From Metopolophium dirhodum (Eukaryota; Arthropoda; Insecta; Hemiptera; Aphididae), in assembly GCF_019925205.1 (NCBI RefSeq), contig NC_083567.1:25358001-25422000 (forward strand): a stretch of DNA of 64,000 nucleotides, given 5' to 3'. Below, piece by piece: positions 12,567-22,678 of this stretch (the stretch's first letter is position 1; each line of letters opens with the position of its first letter). Made by a program: the position numbers and the translations under genes. The notes under the pieces were generated by a model that was not told the origin of the DNA, ran no database searches, and worked only from the letters and a program-made list of their open reading frames with translations.

Positions 12567-12822
12567 TAGCTTCAACTAATCTTAGGTTTACCAAGCTAGC
12601 TTATTATGACTAATTACATTAGGACACTTTGAATAAAAAGTTCTTGAGTTGCAGGTTGCCGAACTTATAAGTGATTGATTATCAAGTTGATCCTTAGATT
12701 GTTGACACCTTAGTTCCCCTCGAAGACCGATGGTAAGACTATTACCATATACTATTATGTCCTATCCATTATGTTATATCTATATTATCTATGATGGAGC
12801 CATACCCAGCTCACTCGTGTAA
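12567..12822 (+). repeat. Long inverted repeat, left arm
   Basis: Its reverse complement is found at 14601-14963. Matching blocks include TAGCTTCAACTAA, CACTTTGAATAAAAAG, GATTATCAAGTTGATCC, TTCCCCTCGAAG, TTATGTCCTATCCAT, and ATGGAGCCATACCCAGCTCA with CTCGTGTAA at the inner edge. This arm lacks about 110 bp present in the other arm, between GTTGACACC and TTCCCC. No transposase is encoded between the arms. They may be two copies of one dispersed element in opposite orientation or the long ends of a foldback element. Confidence 0.88.
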
Positions 12823-14411
12823 ACAACTTGAAGCACATAAAAGCGATTAACGAGTCTCTATTAATGATAATATGAAATCCCAGACCTGTCCCCCATACTC
12901 TGATATTAAGAGCCCAGCCCACCTTCATATTCTCTATGCAAAAAGTAAATTTAAGACAAATTTGTAAATCAATGCACAGTCTCTCTATTGTACTAATATT
13001 TGTGATTTCATTAATTTTCAGTATTTTGTATAATTAGATTGGGAAAACATAAGACAATATCATTTACAAGACTGTGACTAAAACAATCATACTTTGATAA
13101 AAGTATATGATATAAGTACCTTCTATATTTGAATTCTTCGTTTTTTCCCGGTACTTTATTGGTGGACGGCACTTAAACAACGGTCCCTCGATCTACTAAG
13201 GCAACCTTGAGGCATTTCCTTTTAGGAAATCAATTAAATTCTCAAACATAACTCTTAATTCAAGAGTTTGTAACTAATATAATATATGTTATGATATTTA
13301 TGGACGACACTTGCACCATGGCCCCTCGATATAGTAATGTGGCGACCCGGCACATCTCTTTTAGATAAATGATTAAATACTTTATCAAGTCATCCAATTT
13401 ACTAAACATTTATGTTTTGTAGATAATTTGAAGAAAAATTTAAAATTGAAGAGAGACTGTGTGAATTAACAAAATTTGTGGTATGAAATGTTTATTTGAA
13501 CACCTGTTATAATGTATTATAATGAACTTAAGTTAATTTTTTATAATGTACTAAGTAAACATTTGAACGTTTATTACAATATATGTATATTATACATAGA
13601 TTTCAAGTATGATTTTTTTTAGTTTTTTTTTTGATAGTTACCTACCTACTACAATACAAGACACTTTATTTTTATATTTTGAAGCAATATTATATGTTTT
13701 GGATTATTTAGATCTATATAAACTAAATTTCAGACCCATAGTTTAGTATTTTAAGTTTGTATGATCAAAGTCGTGGAACCAAATTTTATCAGACTCTACT
13801 AGAATGTTGTAGTTAATTTAAACTATAATATAGGTATGTGGAATAACAGTACCTAACCTTCTATTATAATTTGTTATGAATATAATATTTTAAGTAATAA
13901 CTCAAATTTAGCACTTTTACGGTACTTAATACATTTTCCTAATATTTTAACAGAAATTATGGAGCTAAAAATATAGAAATACCTATATTATGTCACGGTC
14001 CATAGTTGATAGTTTTGTTTCATTTATAATTATAATGCTTTTTAATATACTTTTTCATAAATTAATATTTATTACAGTTGGCTTTTATGATTTGTTTGAA
14101 CTATTAGTACTTATTTTTTTGGGGAGATCCCTATTATTACAACACCGTTACCAATATGCGTTTTTTTCTGGTTAGTTAATATAGTTGCATGTTTTCGTGA
14201 TTTCTTCGTATTTATGCTTATTTTCTTAAAATGTTTTTATATTTTCGGTTCATCCGTTACCTACCTACCAAGTGTGTAAATAAAGAATTTTTTTTGTAAA
14301 CCAATTTGAATTATTATTTATTAATTTAAAAAAATTTTAATAAAAACGTTTTCATTCAGTATTTTTTTGAATATTTTATTATTTTTAATATTTTTGAATA
14401 TTTCAGTGCAT
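12823..14411. other. Spacer between the inverted arms
   Basis: AT-rich DNA with no recognisable protein. A short direct repeat lies at 13163-13390 and ORFs such as 13990-14175 are composed of AT-rich codons without domain signal. The stretch is 1.6 kb long, large for a hairpin spacer but ordinary for a transposon interior. Confidence 0.6.
13163..13390 (+). repeat. Diverged direct repeat, period 138 bp
   Basis: TGGACGGCACTT at 13163 and TGGACGACACTT at 13301 each open a block of about 85 bp. Shared segments include the C-rich CCCCTCGAT or TCCCTCGAT, a GGCAACC or GGCGACC motif, TTTTAG and ATTAAAT. About two thirds of positions agree by eye. Confidence 0.65.
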
Positions 14412-14450
14412 ATATTTGCCTGTTTTTAGTGCATACATGCAGGCAAATAT
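14412..14450. repeat. Perfect 11-bp inverted repeat (hairpin)
   Basis: ATATTTGCCTG (14412-14422) and CAGGCAAATAT (14440-14450) are exact reverse complements around a 17-base loop. The arm contains CAGGCAAAT, the same 9-mer as the satellite core, which may be chance. Confidence 0.75.
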
Positions 14451-14460
14451 TTAACACTTA

Positions 14461-14598
14461 AGAGGATGTCAGATTTTTAGCGCACCATTTATTTCTCTCT
14501 CCGACCCACGCACAATCATTTTAGTGTTTTCTTAATCGTACATTTGGTATGCTACGCGTGGGTCAAAGATGGAAAACAAATAGTGCGCTGACATCCCA
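14461..14598. mobile_element. Small MITE with imperfect terminal inverted repeats
   Basis: The ends GGATGTCAG (14464) and CTGACATCC (14588-14596) face each other. Similarity continues inwards through GCGCACCATTTATTT against GCGCACTATTTGTTT, to GACCCACGC (14503-14511) and its exact complement GCGTGGGTC (14556-14564). The element is about 135 bp with arms of about 50 bp. CTTA on both sides is a possible 4-bp target duplication. Its right end abuts the inner edge of the right inverted arm. Confidence 0.7.
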
Positions 14599-14600
14599 AC

Positions 14601-14963
14601 TTACACGAGTGAGCTGGGTATGGCTCCATCATAGATAATAAAGATATGGATAGGACATAATGGTCTTATCAGCGGTCTTCGTCCTTCGAGGGGAACAATT
14701 GAGGCCAAATAAAGTATACTCATATCGAGTATCGACTATCAATATAAAGGAGCCTCAATTGCCTTCCCCTCCGGGAACGCGGCCTCAAATGTATTTAACA
14801 TAGGCGTGGACTATCCATGGTGTCAACAATCAGAGGATCAACTTGATAATCAAACACGGCAACCAAGTTCGGCAACCTGCAGCAACTCAGGATCTTTTTA
14901 TTCAAAGTGTACTAATGAGTCATAAGAAGGTTAGTTAGGTAAACCTATGGTTAGTTGAAGCTA
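14601..14963 (-). repeat. Long inverted repeat, right arm
   Basis: This is the reverse complement of 12567-12822, with an extra 110 bp that contains two similar GGCCTCAATT- and CCCCTCC-bearing blocks. It is therefore the more complete copy. The inner edge TTACACGAGTGAG is exact in both arms. Confidence 0.88.
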
Positions 14964-14984
14964 GTGGCCTTTGCAATTCAAGAT

Positions 14985-15530
14985 CTTATCCTACGTATTC
15001 GGCATTGTTAACATAACTATTCTACCTTTACACTTTTTCTTCCCCCGTCTCTCACAGCTATATACAGGTTCAGCCACTCTCATTCCACACCTCCATATGA
15101 TCGGTATTCTGTCTATCCATCTCTTCTTCAGCCTTCTCGCCCCTCATTTCCCACCTAAATTAACTAACTTCTATAGCCACTCTCACTAACTCTTATCATA
15201 CAGTGGCCGAACCACCTAAACCTATTCTCTCTTGTTTTCACTACAATATGTACACTACCCTACACTACCCTTAATTAATTGATTTCTTATTCTATCCTCT
15301 TTTGTACCTTAACACCTTACTTATTATTCTCATATCTGCTACCCTCACTCCACTTACCTACCCTAACCTTACATTTATTTTTCATCTTTCCCTTTCATAC
15401 ACCAAACATTCTGAAATCCTGTTGACCCATTTCCTTATCTTCGCCAAATTACACACTACCTAATTCCTATTCACCCAGTCTCTAGTTACCTACAAGTCAT
15501 CGTACTTGATTATCGGTGAAAATATTTAAA
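14985..15530. other. C+T-rich strand segment
   Basis: The plus strand is strongly pyrimidine-rich, with runs such as TTCTTCCCCCGTCTCTCAC, and shows repeated CACTCTCA motifs (near 15075 and 15178). It differs from the surrounding AT-rich DNA and directly follows the right inverted arm, so it may be the rest of that dispersed element. No protein was recognised. Confidence 0.45.
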
Positions 15531-15720
15531 TATCATTGAGCGAATTCCCTACTCGAAAGAATTGCTTAAAAAAATATCATACCTCACCAATTTTCTAATT
15601 TTGAACACGACTTTATTGATAGCCCGAATAGTGTTATACCGGTATAGTTACAATACAAATATTGAAAATTTTCGGGCAATACATCCCATGATCAATTAAC
15701 TATAATAAAAAAAAACCTAC

Positions 15721-15977
15721 TGAGATGAACCTTATTAGATCATTTAAATTTTCCAGAACAAGCCCCTAGTTTTTGGTCGCATGCCAATTTTAACTATATA
15801 CTAGACCACAAGTTTATAGAATTCTATAATGCATTCTGCTGCCGGTGGCCCTAGACACTGTTGGGGAAATTATAATATTTCTTTAGTAATTAAATTACGA
15901 TACGAATTATAAGTTACGTAGGTACTTGTCCAATACTCGACTACCAGAATTTAAATTAATGAATGTGATGTACCTAG
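15721..15977 (+). repeat. Direct repeat pair, first copy
   Basis: This copy matches 16892-17139 at roughly 85-90 percent by eye. Shared text includes CTTATTAGATCATTTAAATT, GGTCGCATGCCAATTTTAAC, TATACTAGACCACAAG, CACTGTTGGGGAAA, and GTAGGTACTTGTCCAATACT. There is a short extra GGCCCTAGA in this copy. No open frame is conserved between the copies. Confidence 0.9.
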
Positions 15978-16025
15978 GTAACTATAATAAAAAAAAAATC
16001 TACTGAGAAATAAGAAAATACATAC

Positions 16026-16148
16026 CCCGTGACGGAATCGAAATCTGCTACGAAACTTAGTCTTCGAAACACTGAAACGTTCACACATTTCAATCGGCTT
16101 ATGATATATTATTCCCAGTTTGAAAATGTTCACTAACGAATACCATTT
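16026..16148 (-). other. Exon-like open segment with both splice consensuses
   Basis: On the minus strand TGTTATTTCAG precedes and GTATGT follows an open segment of exactly 123 bp, 41 codons in phase 0. The translation starts KWYSLVNIFK and ends KFRSRFRFRHG, and contains one cysteine and a basic, F/R-rich tail. I do not recognise it. It lies downstream of the four cassettes in minus orientation, so it could be a later exon of the same transcript, but nothing else connects them. A chance open segment in AT-rich DNA is a real alternative. Confidence 0.25.
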
Positions 16149-16496
16149 CTGAAATAACACGCATCTTATGCAGTAAAATGTTCTACAATATTCTAATGAC
16201 CTAGTTACAGTCTACAGATATTATATGAACCTACCAATAAATACCTAATATTAATTTTTATTACACAGAGTTTGTATTTTTAAATGTTGTATTTAAGGAT
16301 TTATTAGTTTTATTTTTATACCTAACAAAAATTACATTTATTCACAAGTCAGTTATCAACTAGAACTCGACTACGAGTAAGACAGCGTTTGGATTGTTCG
16401 GACTGGCGTATAATTTATTATTATTATACATTGCGCCTTTGGTAGGCAGTAGTAAACGTATATGCTTCTACGTTACTTAGTTAACAGATTTTCCGC

Positions 16497-16760
16497 GACA
16501 ATAAATATTTAATTCAAGTCTAAAAAGTAAATGTAAGACCAAAATAATATAAAAACAAACTTATGCATAAACATCGACTCTTCCAGTGAAACCTAGCTGT
16601 ACTGCAGCACACGCTGTCGTCGAAGAAACAGCTATCTTCATCCGTCTACATCTCGCTCCATCTCCATCTCTCTCTACATCTCGCTAATTGAAACTTATTT
16701 CGATGAAAAAGATTGAAATAAGATAAAAATACATATTTTTTTGGTTTTGAATATGAAAGC
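16497..16760 (-). repeat. Cassette A of a four-copy diverged repeat
   Basis: Read on the minus strand it carries GGATGAAGATAGCTGTTTCT, then TTTCACTGGAAGAGTCGATG, then ATAAGTTTGTTTTTATATT, then ACATTTACTTTTTAGACTTG and AATATTTATTGTC. It is closest to cassette D. An ATG at 16641 opens a 26-codon frame beginning MKIAVSS and ending at TAA 16561-16563. The splice-donor-like GTAAGTTTG of D and C is ATAAGTTTG here, so a donor would be broken in this copy. Confidence 0.75.
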
Positions 16761-16891
16761 TGTGAGATGATCGATATGAATTTTGTGAGAAATCTAGAGG
16801 TACTAGAAAACTGAGACGAGTGTGTTGAATGAAATAAATTAAAAAATTGATTAACACAACAATCGGTTAAAAATTGATTTAATTCAAATAA

Positions 16892-17139
16892 TGAGATAAA
16901 CCTTATTAGATCATTTAAATTGTCCAGAACAAGCCCCCAGTTGTTGGTCGCATGCCAATTTTAACCATATACTAGACCACAAGTTTATAGACATTCTATA
17001 ATGTATTCTCCTGCCGGTGACACTGTTGGGGAAAATATATTTTTTTAGTAATTAAATTACGATACGAATTATAAATTACGTAGGTACTTGTCCAATACTC
17101 GACTACCAGAATTAAAATTAAAGAATGTGATATACCTAT
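16892..17139 (+). repeat. Direct repeat pair, second copy
   Basis: Second copy of the 15721-15977 unit, about 1170 bp downstream. The pair brackets cassette A, so one duplication event may have included a cassette. Confidence 0.9.
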
Positions 17140-17568
17140 AGATAACCTATCGATCGATTCTAAAACAGAAACTTAACCTAGGCACAAATAATATCACAAT
17201 ATCAAATAGTGAAATGTGAAAATTTGAAGAAAATTTCCCTTAGGCATATCCCGTAAAACCCCCCCAAAAAAACGTACGTTTGAGGTGTTCTCTAGGTATG
17301 ATCTGCTATGTACTTACAAATCATATTAAATAACATTAATCATTATGTATTTTCTTATTTTATTAGGTAGGTATAAAAACCTACCTTCCTACTTATAAAA
17401 GTATTGCCTAATCATTGATTTCAAATTTTAAAAACTATTCTACTATAACAATAAATTAACAGTTGTAGGCAAAGTATTATAATTTAAGGTATTTTTCATA
17501 ATTTTTGCACACCTATAAAAACTGGATTTTAAAAATTACTATACGTCTAGCGGTTATATAAGTTTGTC

Positions 17569-17890
17569 TGACAATAAATATTTACATTAGGTCTACCGCC
17601 TCAACAGAATAGAAGGACAAGACTTACGTAATTATTTATTCTTCCGGCGAAACGCGTTCCCTTCGAGTGTATAATATTGTCTAGTGTCAGAGCTGTGCAT
17701 CTCCGCCAAGGAAAATGCAGCGCGCGTCTTCATATCTCCGATCCAAAAGTTCAGTCTGGAAGTATTGAGATTAATGACATTTATAAAAATAGGCACCTAG
17801 TTTAATAACCAGAATGGAACGAAATATGTGAGTACGTATTGGAATCGCTGTTCGTCTCAGACGATTGTCATTTGCCATAGATTATTTATA
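17569..17890 (-). repeat. Cassette B of the four-copy repeat
   Basis: The most diverged copy. The minus strand keeps TTTCGCCGGAAGAATAAAT, ACGTAAGTCTTG, GGTAGACCTAATG and AATATTTATTGTCAGAC in the same order as A, C and D, plus TCTATGGCAAATGACAATCG at the far end, matching the end motif in C and D. Both the donor-like GTAAGT and the acceptor-like TAG remain. Confidence 0.6.
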
Positions 17891-18939
17891 ATTATAACCT
17901 CACCGTCCTAATCATAGAAAATATATATATGGTCCTAACCGATGGATGATGGATATTTTTACATTATCTTCAAAAAAACATTTATTTGTTTCTACTAGAC
18001 GCAAATGCGGTAAATTGAATTCAAATTTATAATATAGATAACGGTTTTTTTTACTTGGTAACCATTCATTTATTACTTGGTTTATTAACAAATTCTAATT
18101 GATATAAAATAGTAATTGAATAAAAATAGTTTTATTGATCCCAATATTTAAAAATAATGTTTCAAATAAAATAATAAAAAAATTTAAGAAATACCTATTA
18201 ATTAATATGTATTACCTAAATAACAAAATAACTAAATAAATTCGTAGCTTAATAAAATGTCCAGAAAAATTAAAAGTCCAATTTAAACGAATATAAAATA
18301 TAATTTAGATAGGTGTATAGGTAGTGTATTCGTTATATTTTGAGTTTCATTATAGGACATCAATCAATCAGATGCTATTTAATATTTTAAAATAAAAAAC
18401 TTCGACAGTAATTCCATATTGGCAAGTGTTGTTTTCTATAACTGAAGACCGAAGTTATAGTATCGAGCATAATGGGTACGTAAAAAAATAGAAATATAAT
18501 TTAAAAAAATTACCTTTATTTAATTGTATTTAATTTTTTTTCAATAAGTTTTTATAATATTGACTTCAACCCATATAAATGTTCTTATTTAATTTTTTCA
18601 ATTCGTTGATAATATATGAAACGAATTCTTTGCTTGGAAAGCAATGTTTAGAAAATTCAGAAAATGCAGTTTATATTTAAATCCGTGGCCTAATTATAAA
18701 TAATAATTTCTGATGCATTGATGCTGAAGAGTGAGAGAGGTGCACAATCAGCCGAACCGAAATCTAACATCTTAAACACTTAATATAAACAATTTTTCAC
18801 ACACGCGTCATGGTATGAAAATAAAAAATATTTATAATTAATATTTATACCGATTTTCTACCGATTTATACCGATCTTCTATATTAATAATAATTATAAA
18901 TATATAGCAATAACAAATCATTTTTGAGTAGCGGCCAAC
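17891..18939. other. AT-rich spacer, nothing recognised
   Basis: Very AT-rich DNA without exon-like or transposon-like signal. A weak CpG-bearing spot lies near 18455-18480. Confidence 0.6.
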
Positions 18940-18980
18940 CGGGAAAGTTCCCAGTATCCCGCCGGCCCAGTCCGCTCCTG
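18940..18980 (-). mobile_element. Isolated hAT-like transposon end
   Basis: The minus strand from 18980 reads CAGGAGCGGACTGG, then GCCGGCGGGATACTGGG. The first 14 bases match the terminal repeat of the element at 22326-22678 (CAGGCGCGGACTGG) in 13 positions. The block is GC-rich in AT-rich surroundings. No partner end was seen nearby, so this is a truncated copy. Confidence 0.55.
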
Positions 18981-18984
18981 GTTC

Positions 18985-19345
18985 ATATTGTAACCGAAAA
19001 ATCTAAATAATCTATTATAAACACAGTTACTTTTTACAGATATTATAAGTTAAAATTTGGACGAAATTACATATTAAAACCAAAAATAACGATTTTAGTT
19101 ATTTTGTTGTAATTTAAAAATAGTAAGTATTCGCGGATTTATGAAATTTTTAGAGTATATTTAATATTATTATAATTTATAGACACGATGACACTTTCAA
19201 ATGTTATTATTTGGGCAAAAATGACTTTAGCCTACTATTTTAGGTGCTAATGTCTAATAGTAAAATAAATTACTTTAATCTCAATATTATTTATTAGTTA
19301 ACGATGTCTTTGCTCAGAATCGTTTTTCGTTTGTTCGTTTTGTAT
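18985..19345 (+). repeat. Dispersed repeat fragment (TTCTGAGC family), 3' part
   Basis: The block ends in GTCTTTGCTCAGAATCGTTTTTCG, which corresponds to TCTACTCAGAATTGTTTTTCG at the end of the 24942-25825 copy. It runs from the hAT end at 18980. I associate this family with aphid intergenic DNA; no coding capacity is visible. Confidence 0.5.
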
Positions 19346-20112
19346 TTTAATAATTTTAAATAGATATATTATTATTACTAATAATTATAGTAGGTGTGTT
19401 TGTTTTATTTCATTAATTAATTTAATACTATACCAACAAATTATATATTAATTAATAATTTTTGAAACATTGTGTTCGAAAAAATAAAAATAAATGTGAT
19501 TTTAATTAGTCTTGTAATGTACCTACCTATATGTAAAAAATAAATAAATATAATAATAACTATTGAACTTTTAGGGACATAATAGGTAACACATTCGTGT
19601 ATGTAGTATTACACTATTTATATAGGTATATTTATATACCTATACGAGTATATGAGTAGGTATGTTATTCATAAGTGCGCACACGTCAGGTTAAGCAGTT
19701 GACCATTCCGTGAATATTACTTTTATGTGTGCATGGTTATACGGCCCTAATCCCTATGATATAGAATATAGATATTAGGTGAACAATAGAAGTTAAGTAT
19801 GTGACACTAAATTAACAGCTACCTATAACTTATAACGTTGGATTTGGAAAAAAAAATACCAGTTATTAATTAAAATTGTATCTTATGACTATTATCAGTT
19901 ATAAGTCATAACATATATTTCTATAAATTAAACCAAAATATTTATATATTTATATATATTGAGTACCCTATAAAGGTATGCACCTATTAATTATAATTAT
20001 TCTACGAACAGGGACTGGAAAAACGACGACGACGTTTATATCTCGCGTATTTTATACATTTCTAGTCTAGAACTAAAATATGCGCCTACAACACTTGGAT
20101 AGCACATTTTTC
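19346..20112. other. AT-rich spacer, nothing recognised
   Basis: Low-complexity AT-rich DNA with several TAGGTATA and TATATACC motifs near 19620-19660. No gene or element boundary was seen. Confidence 0.6.
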
Positions 20113-20360
20113 CTGACATTAAATATTTGTTTTAAGTCTTAAAAGTAAATTCAAGCCCCAAAAGAATATAAAAACAAACTTACTTTAATTATCGACTCCT
20201 TCGGCGGAATCCGTGACGTGTGTGAATTGCGACGCCCATGAGGAAACGCTCCAGAATACAGCCAGAACTTAGAATATCTTCTTTGCTTATTGAAATTTTA
20301 GAATTTTTAGTCGAATGTGTCTTCTGCAACGACTCTGAGATTTGCCATAGATAAATAAAT
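20113..20360 (-). repeat. Cassette C of the four-copy repeat
   Basis: The minus strand reads ATTCCGCCGAAGGAGTCGAT, then AAAGTAAGTTTGTTTTTATA, then TTTACTTTTAAGACTTAAAA and AATATTTAATGTC. A TCTATGGCAAATCTCAGAG motif lies at the upstream end near 20345. The GTAAGT to AAG interval is about 46 bases. Confidence 0.7.
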
Positions 20361-20734
20361 AAATGATAGATATTATACTAGGTACATCAATATGATGAAT
20401 CCACGGATATAATATAATGCAACTTTTTGTATCAAAGAGTTCCGTGTTAAGGAACAATTTGTTCATTGAAATTTGATATGACAATAAACCAAAATAGTTT
20501 ATAATTTTGATTATAATAATATGATATGGGTATTATTTAAATTATTATTTTCGTTAATCAATTTAATTATTGATTAAGGTGGTGAATAGATATCAGAAGC
20601 ACAATAATATTTTTTTAAGAGCATATTGTATTTTATGAATTATTAAATAAAAATGTGTTTATTGGATTTTAGAGGTACAGTAAATTCATCAAATACTATA
20701 ATACCAACTAGATTTCTAAAACTCCGAGTCCATA

Positions 20735-20800
20735 ATTCTAGATTCTGAGCGGATCGATGACTGTATTAATTTTACAATGATGTGTTCTTTATTTTTTAAT
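20735..20800 (+). repeat. Dispersed repeat fragment (TTCTGAGC family), 5' part
   Basis: TAGATTCTGAGCGGATCGAT followed by GACTGTATTAATTTTACAAT matches the 5' end of the 47780-48175 copy read on its minus strand (TAGATTCTGAGCGAAGCGAT, then GAATGTATTGATTTTACAAT). Confidence 0.6.
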
Positions 20801-21698
20801 ATTCTTAATTATTTTTTCTTGGTGGTCTGTGTAAACGATAAATATTCGTAATAAAGATTCAATTTTCATATATAATATTATTTTATAGGCACTCAGTATA
20901 TGTAATCATATGTTTATTTTTAGTTTAGTTTAGTTGTAGGTATTTAGTAAATAATAATAGGTATACGAAATTGTTTTTTCGAATAGCAATTTATTGTTTG
21001 TATTAGTACCTACACCATAATAGGGAACTAAAATTTTGTAAATGATGTACAAATGTATTTTTGGTGTTTTAAGGCTGCTGTAAGATCAATTTATGAGAAT
21101 CCTTGCATTAAATTGTTAGGATTATTTGATATGAATAATTATTTTATTACATATAGGTAAGTCGATCAGAAACTATATTTACACTGAATGTTAATAGTAA
21201 AAAGCTATTAAAATATCTATTATTTGTATTTATATGTTAATAATAATGAAGACTTAAATATTAGCAGTAATCTTGTTCCTTTCACAAAATGTTTTTTAAT
21301 TATTTTTAATTTAATTTACATTTATACGTTTGGCATTCATCCCAAAGTTATCTCTGAATAATAATTCAATGATTCAATTTAATAGTTACATTATATGGAT
21401 TATAAAAACTACAGTTTCCAGCTTCTACTACAACATTGTTTTATGTTTTTAATTTTTTAAATTCAGTCTGCACCTTGTGGCGGTGATTTTACACGTAATA
21501 TAATAAAATTGATACTAGTGATGAGTAGGTACCTGATTGTTTAATCAAATTATTTACACGATTTCAATAAAAAAATATCTATGAAGTATAAACATCCGCA
21601 TTTCTATTAACTATAAATTCATAATCGTATGAGCTATACATGTTACATATATTTTTCGAAAAAATTATTTAAAAAAACAAGAATAATTCCTATTTTAC
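20801..21698. other. AT-rich spacer, nothing recognised
   Basis: No open frame, RNA gene or repeat boundary that I can support. Confidence 0.6.
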
Positions 21699-22125
21699 GC
21701 CTAATTTAAGTCTAAAAAGTAAATGTAAAATAGTAGGTAATAATATGAAAACAAACTTACTCGTAGACATCTACTCTTCCGGTGAAACGTAGCTAGAGTG
21801 CCGCAATCGCCGAAGAAACAGCCATCTTCATCCATCTCCATCTAATCATCTCACTCCGATGAACTGAAACTAGAAAGTATCGAAATACTTTATGAAAATA
21901 ACCTGATCATAATGAAATTTGCGAGTTTTTATTAAAACTTACATTATAATATGTACGGTTTAACGAACTGTCTGTTTATATTAGTGGCTTATTGTTTTTT
22001 TGTTCACTGAAATCAAAATATAAAATATATTATATTTATAATACAATAGTATTTGCTGAAATTATTAGAATTGTTAACCATCGCCGACGAATTTCGACAA
22101 TTAACGATTGCCATAGATATTATAA
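21699..22125 (-). repeat. Cassette D of the four-copy repeat
   Basis: Best-preserved partner of A. The minus strand has GGATGAAGATGGCTGTTTCT, TTTCACCGGAAGAGTAGATG, GAGTAAGTTTGTTTTCATAT, and ACATTTACTTTTTAGACTTA. GTAAGT to TTTTTAG is about 49 bases, with a pyrimidine-rich end, like a minimal intron. The ATG at 21831 opens only 12 codons (MKMAVSS start, stop at 21793-21795), so any reading frame is not conserved with A. The upstream end has TCTATGGCAATCG near 22115. Confidence 0.75.
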
Positions 22126-22325
22126 AATATATTGTTTATTATGATAAATCCATAGAACTTATATATTATAGTATTATCTAGTACTATCAGTATTATCAGT
22201 ACCTATACGGTATATTGATAAATCGTATGTTCTTTTACAGAAATCTTTGTCATCTGCAATGCACCTATTCTGGTTTTCTATTTCAATTATAGTTCGTATG
22301 CCAAATTTAACTATACAAACTGGTC

Positions 22326-22678
22326 CAGGCGCGGACTGGCTGGGATGCTGGGATGCTACAGCATCCCTTGCCCTAAAATATATTTGCCTAATATTATTTA
22401 TTATATATTTAAAGACTCTAGACACCTAATGAACAACAGATTGTTACCAACTTACGATTACTAGTAATCTATAATATTGTACAACTTTGATTGTAAGTTT
22501 TTTGTAACTTGGTACTTATTTACGTGTTTAACGTATATTCAATATTTTTTCAAAACAAAATAAAATATATTAATATTTTATAAATAATCTACATGTATTA
22601 AATTTGCCCCAACAATTTATGTTATTTGCCCTTTAAATTGTGTAGCATCCCGTGCCCTATTTTACCAGTCCGCGCCTG
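22326..22678. mobile_element. Non-autonomous hAT-like element, 353 bp
   Basis: Perfect 14-bp terminal inverted repeats CAGGCGCGGACTGG (22326-22339) and CCAGTCCGCGCCTG (22665-22678), followed inwards by related GATGCTAC and GTAGCATC. The interior is AT-rich and non-coding. CAGG-type ends fit the hAT superfamily. The flanking octamers AACTGGTC and CATGTGAG do not match, so no target duplication survives. ORFs on both strands here are only readings of the terminal repeats. Confidence 0.75.
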
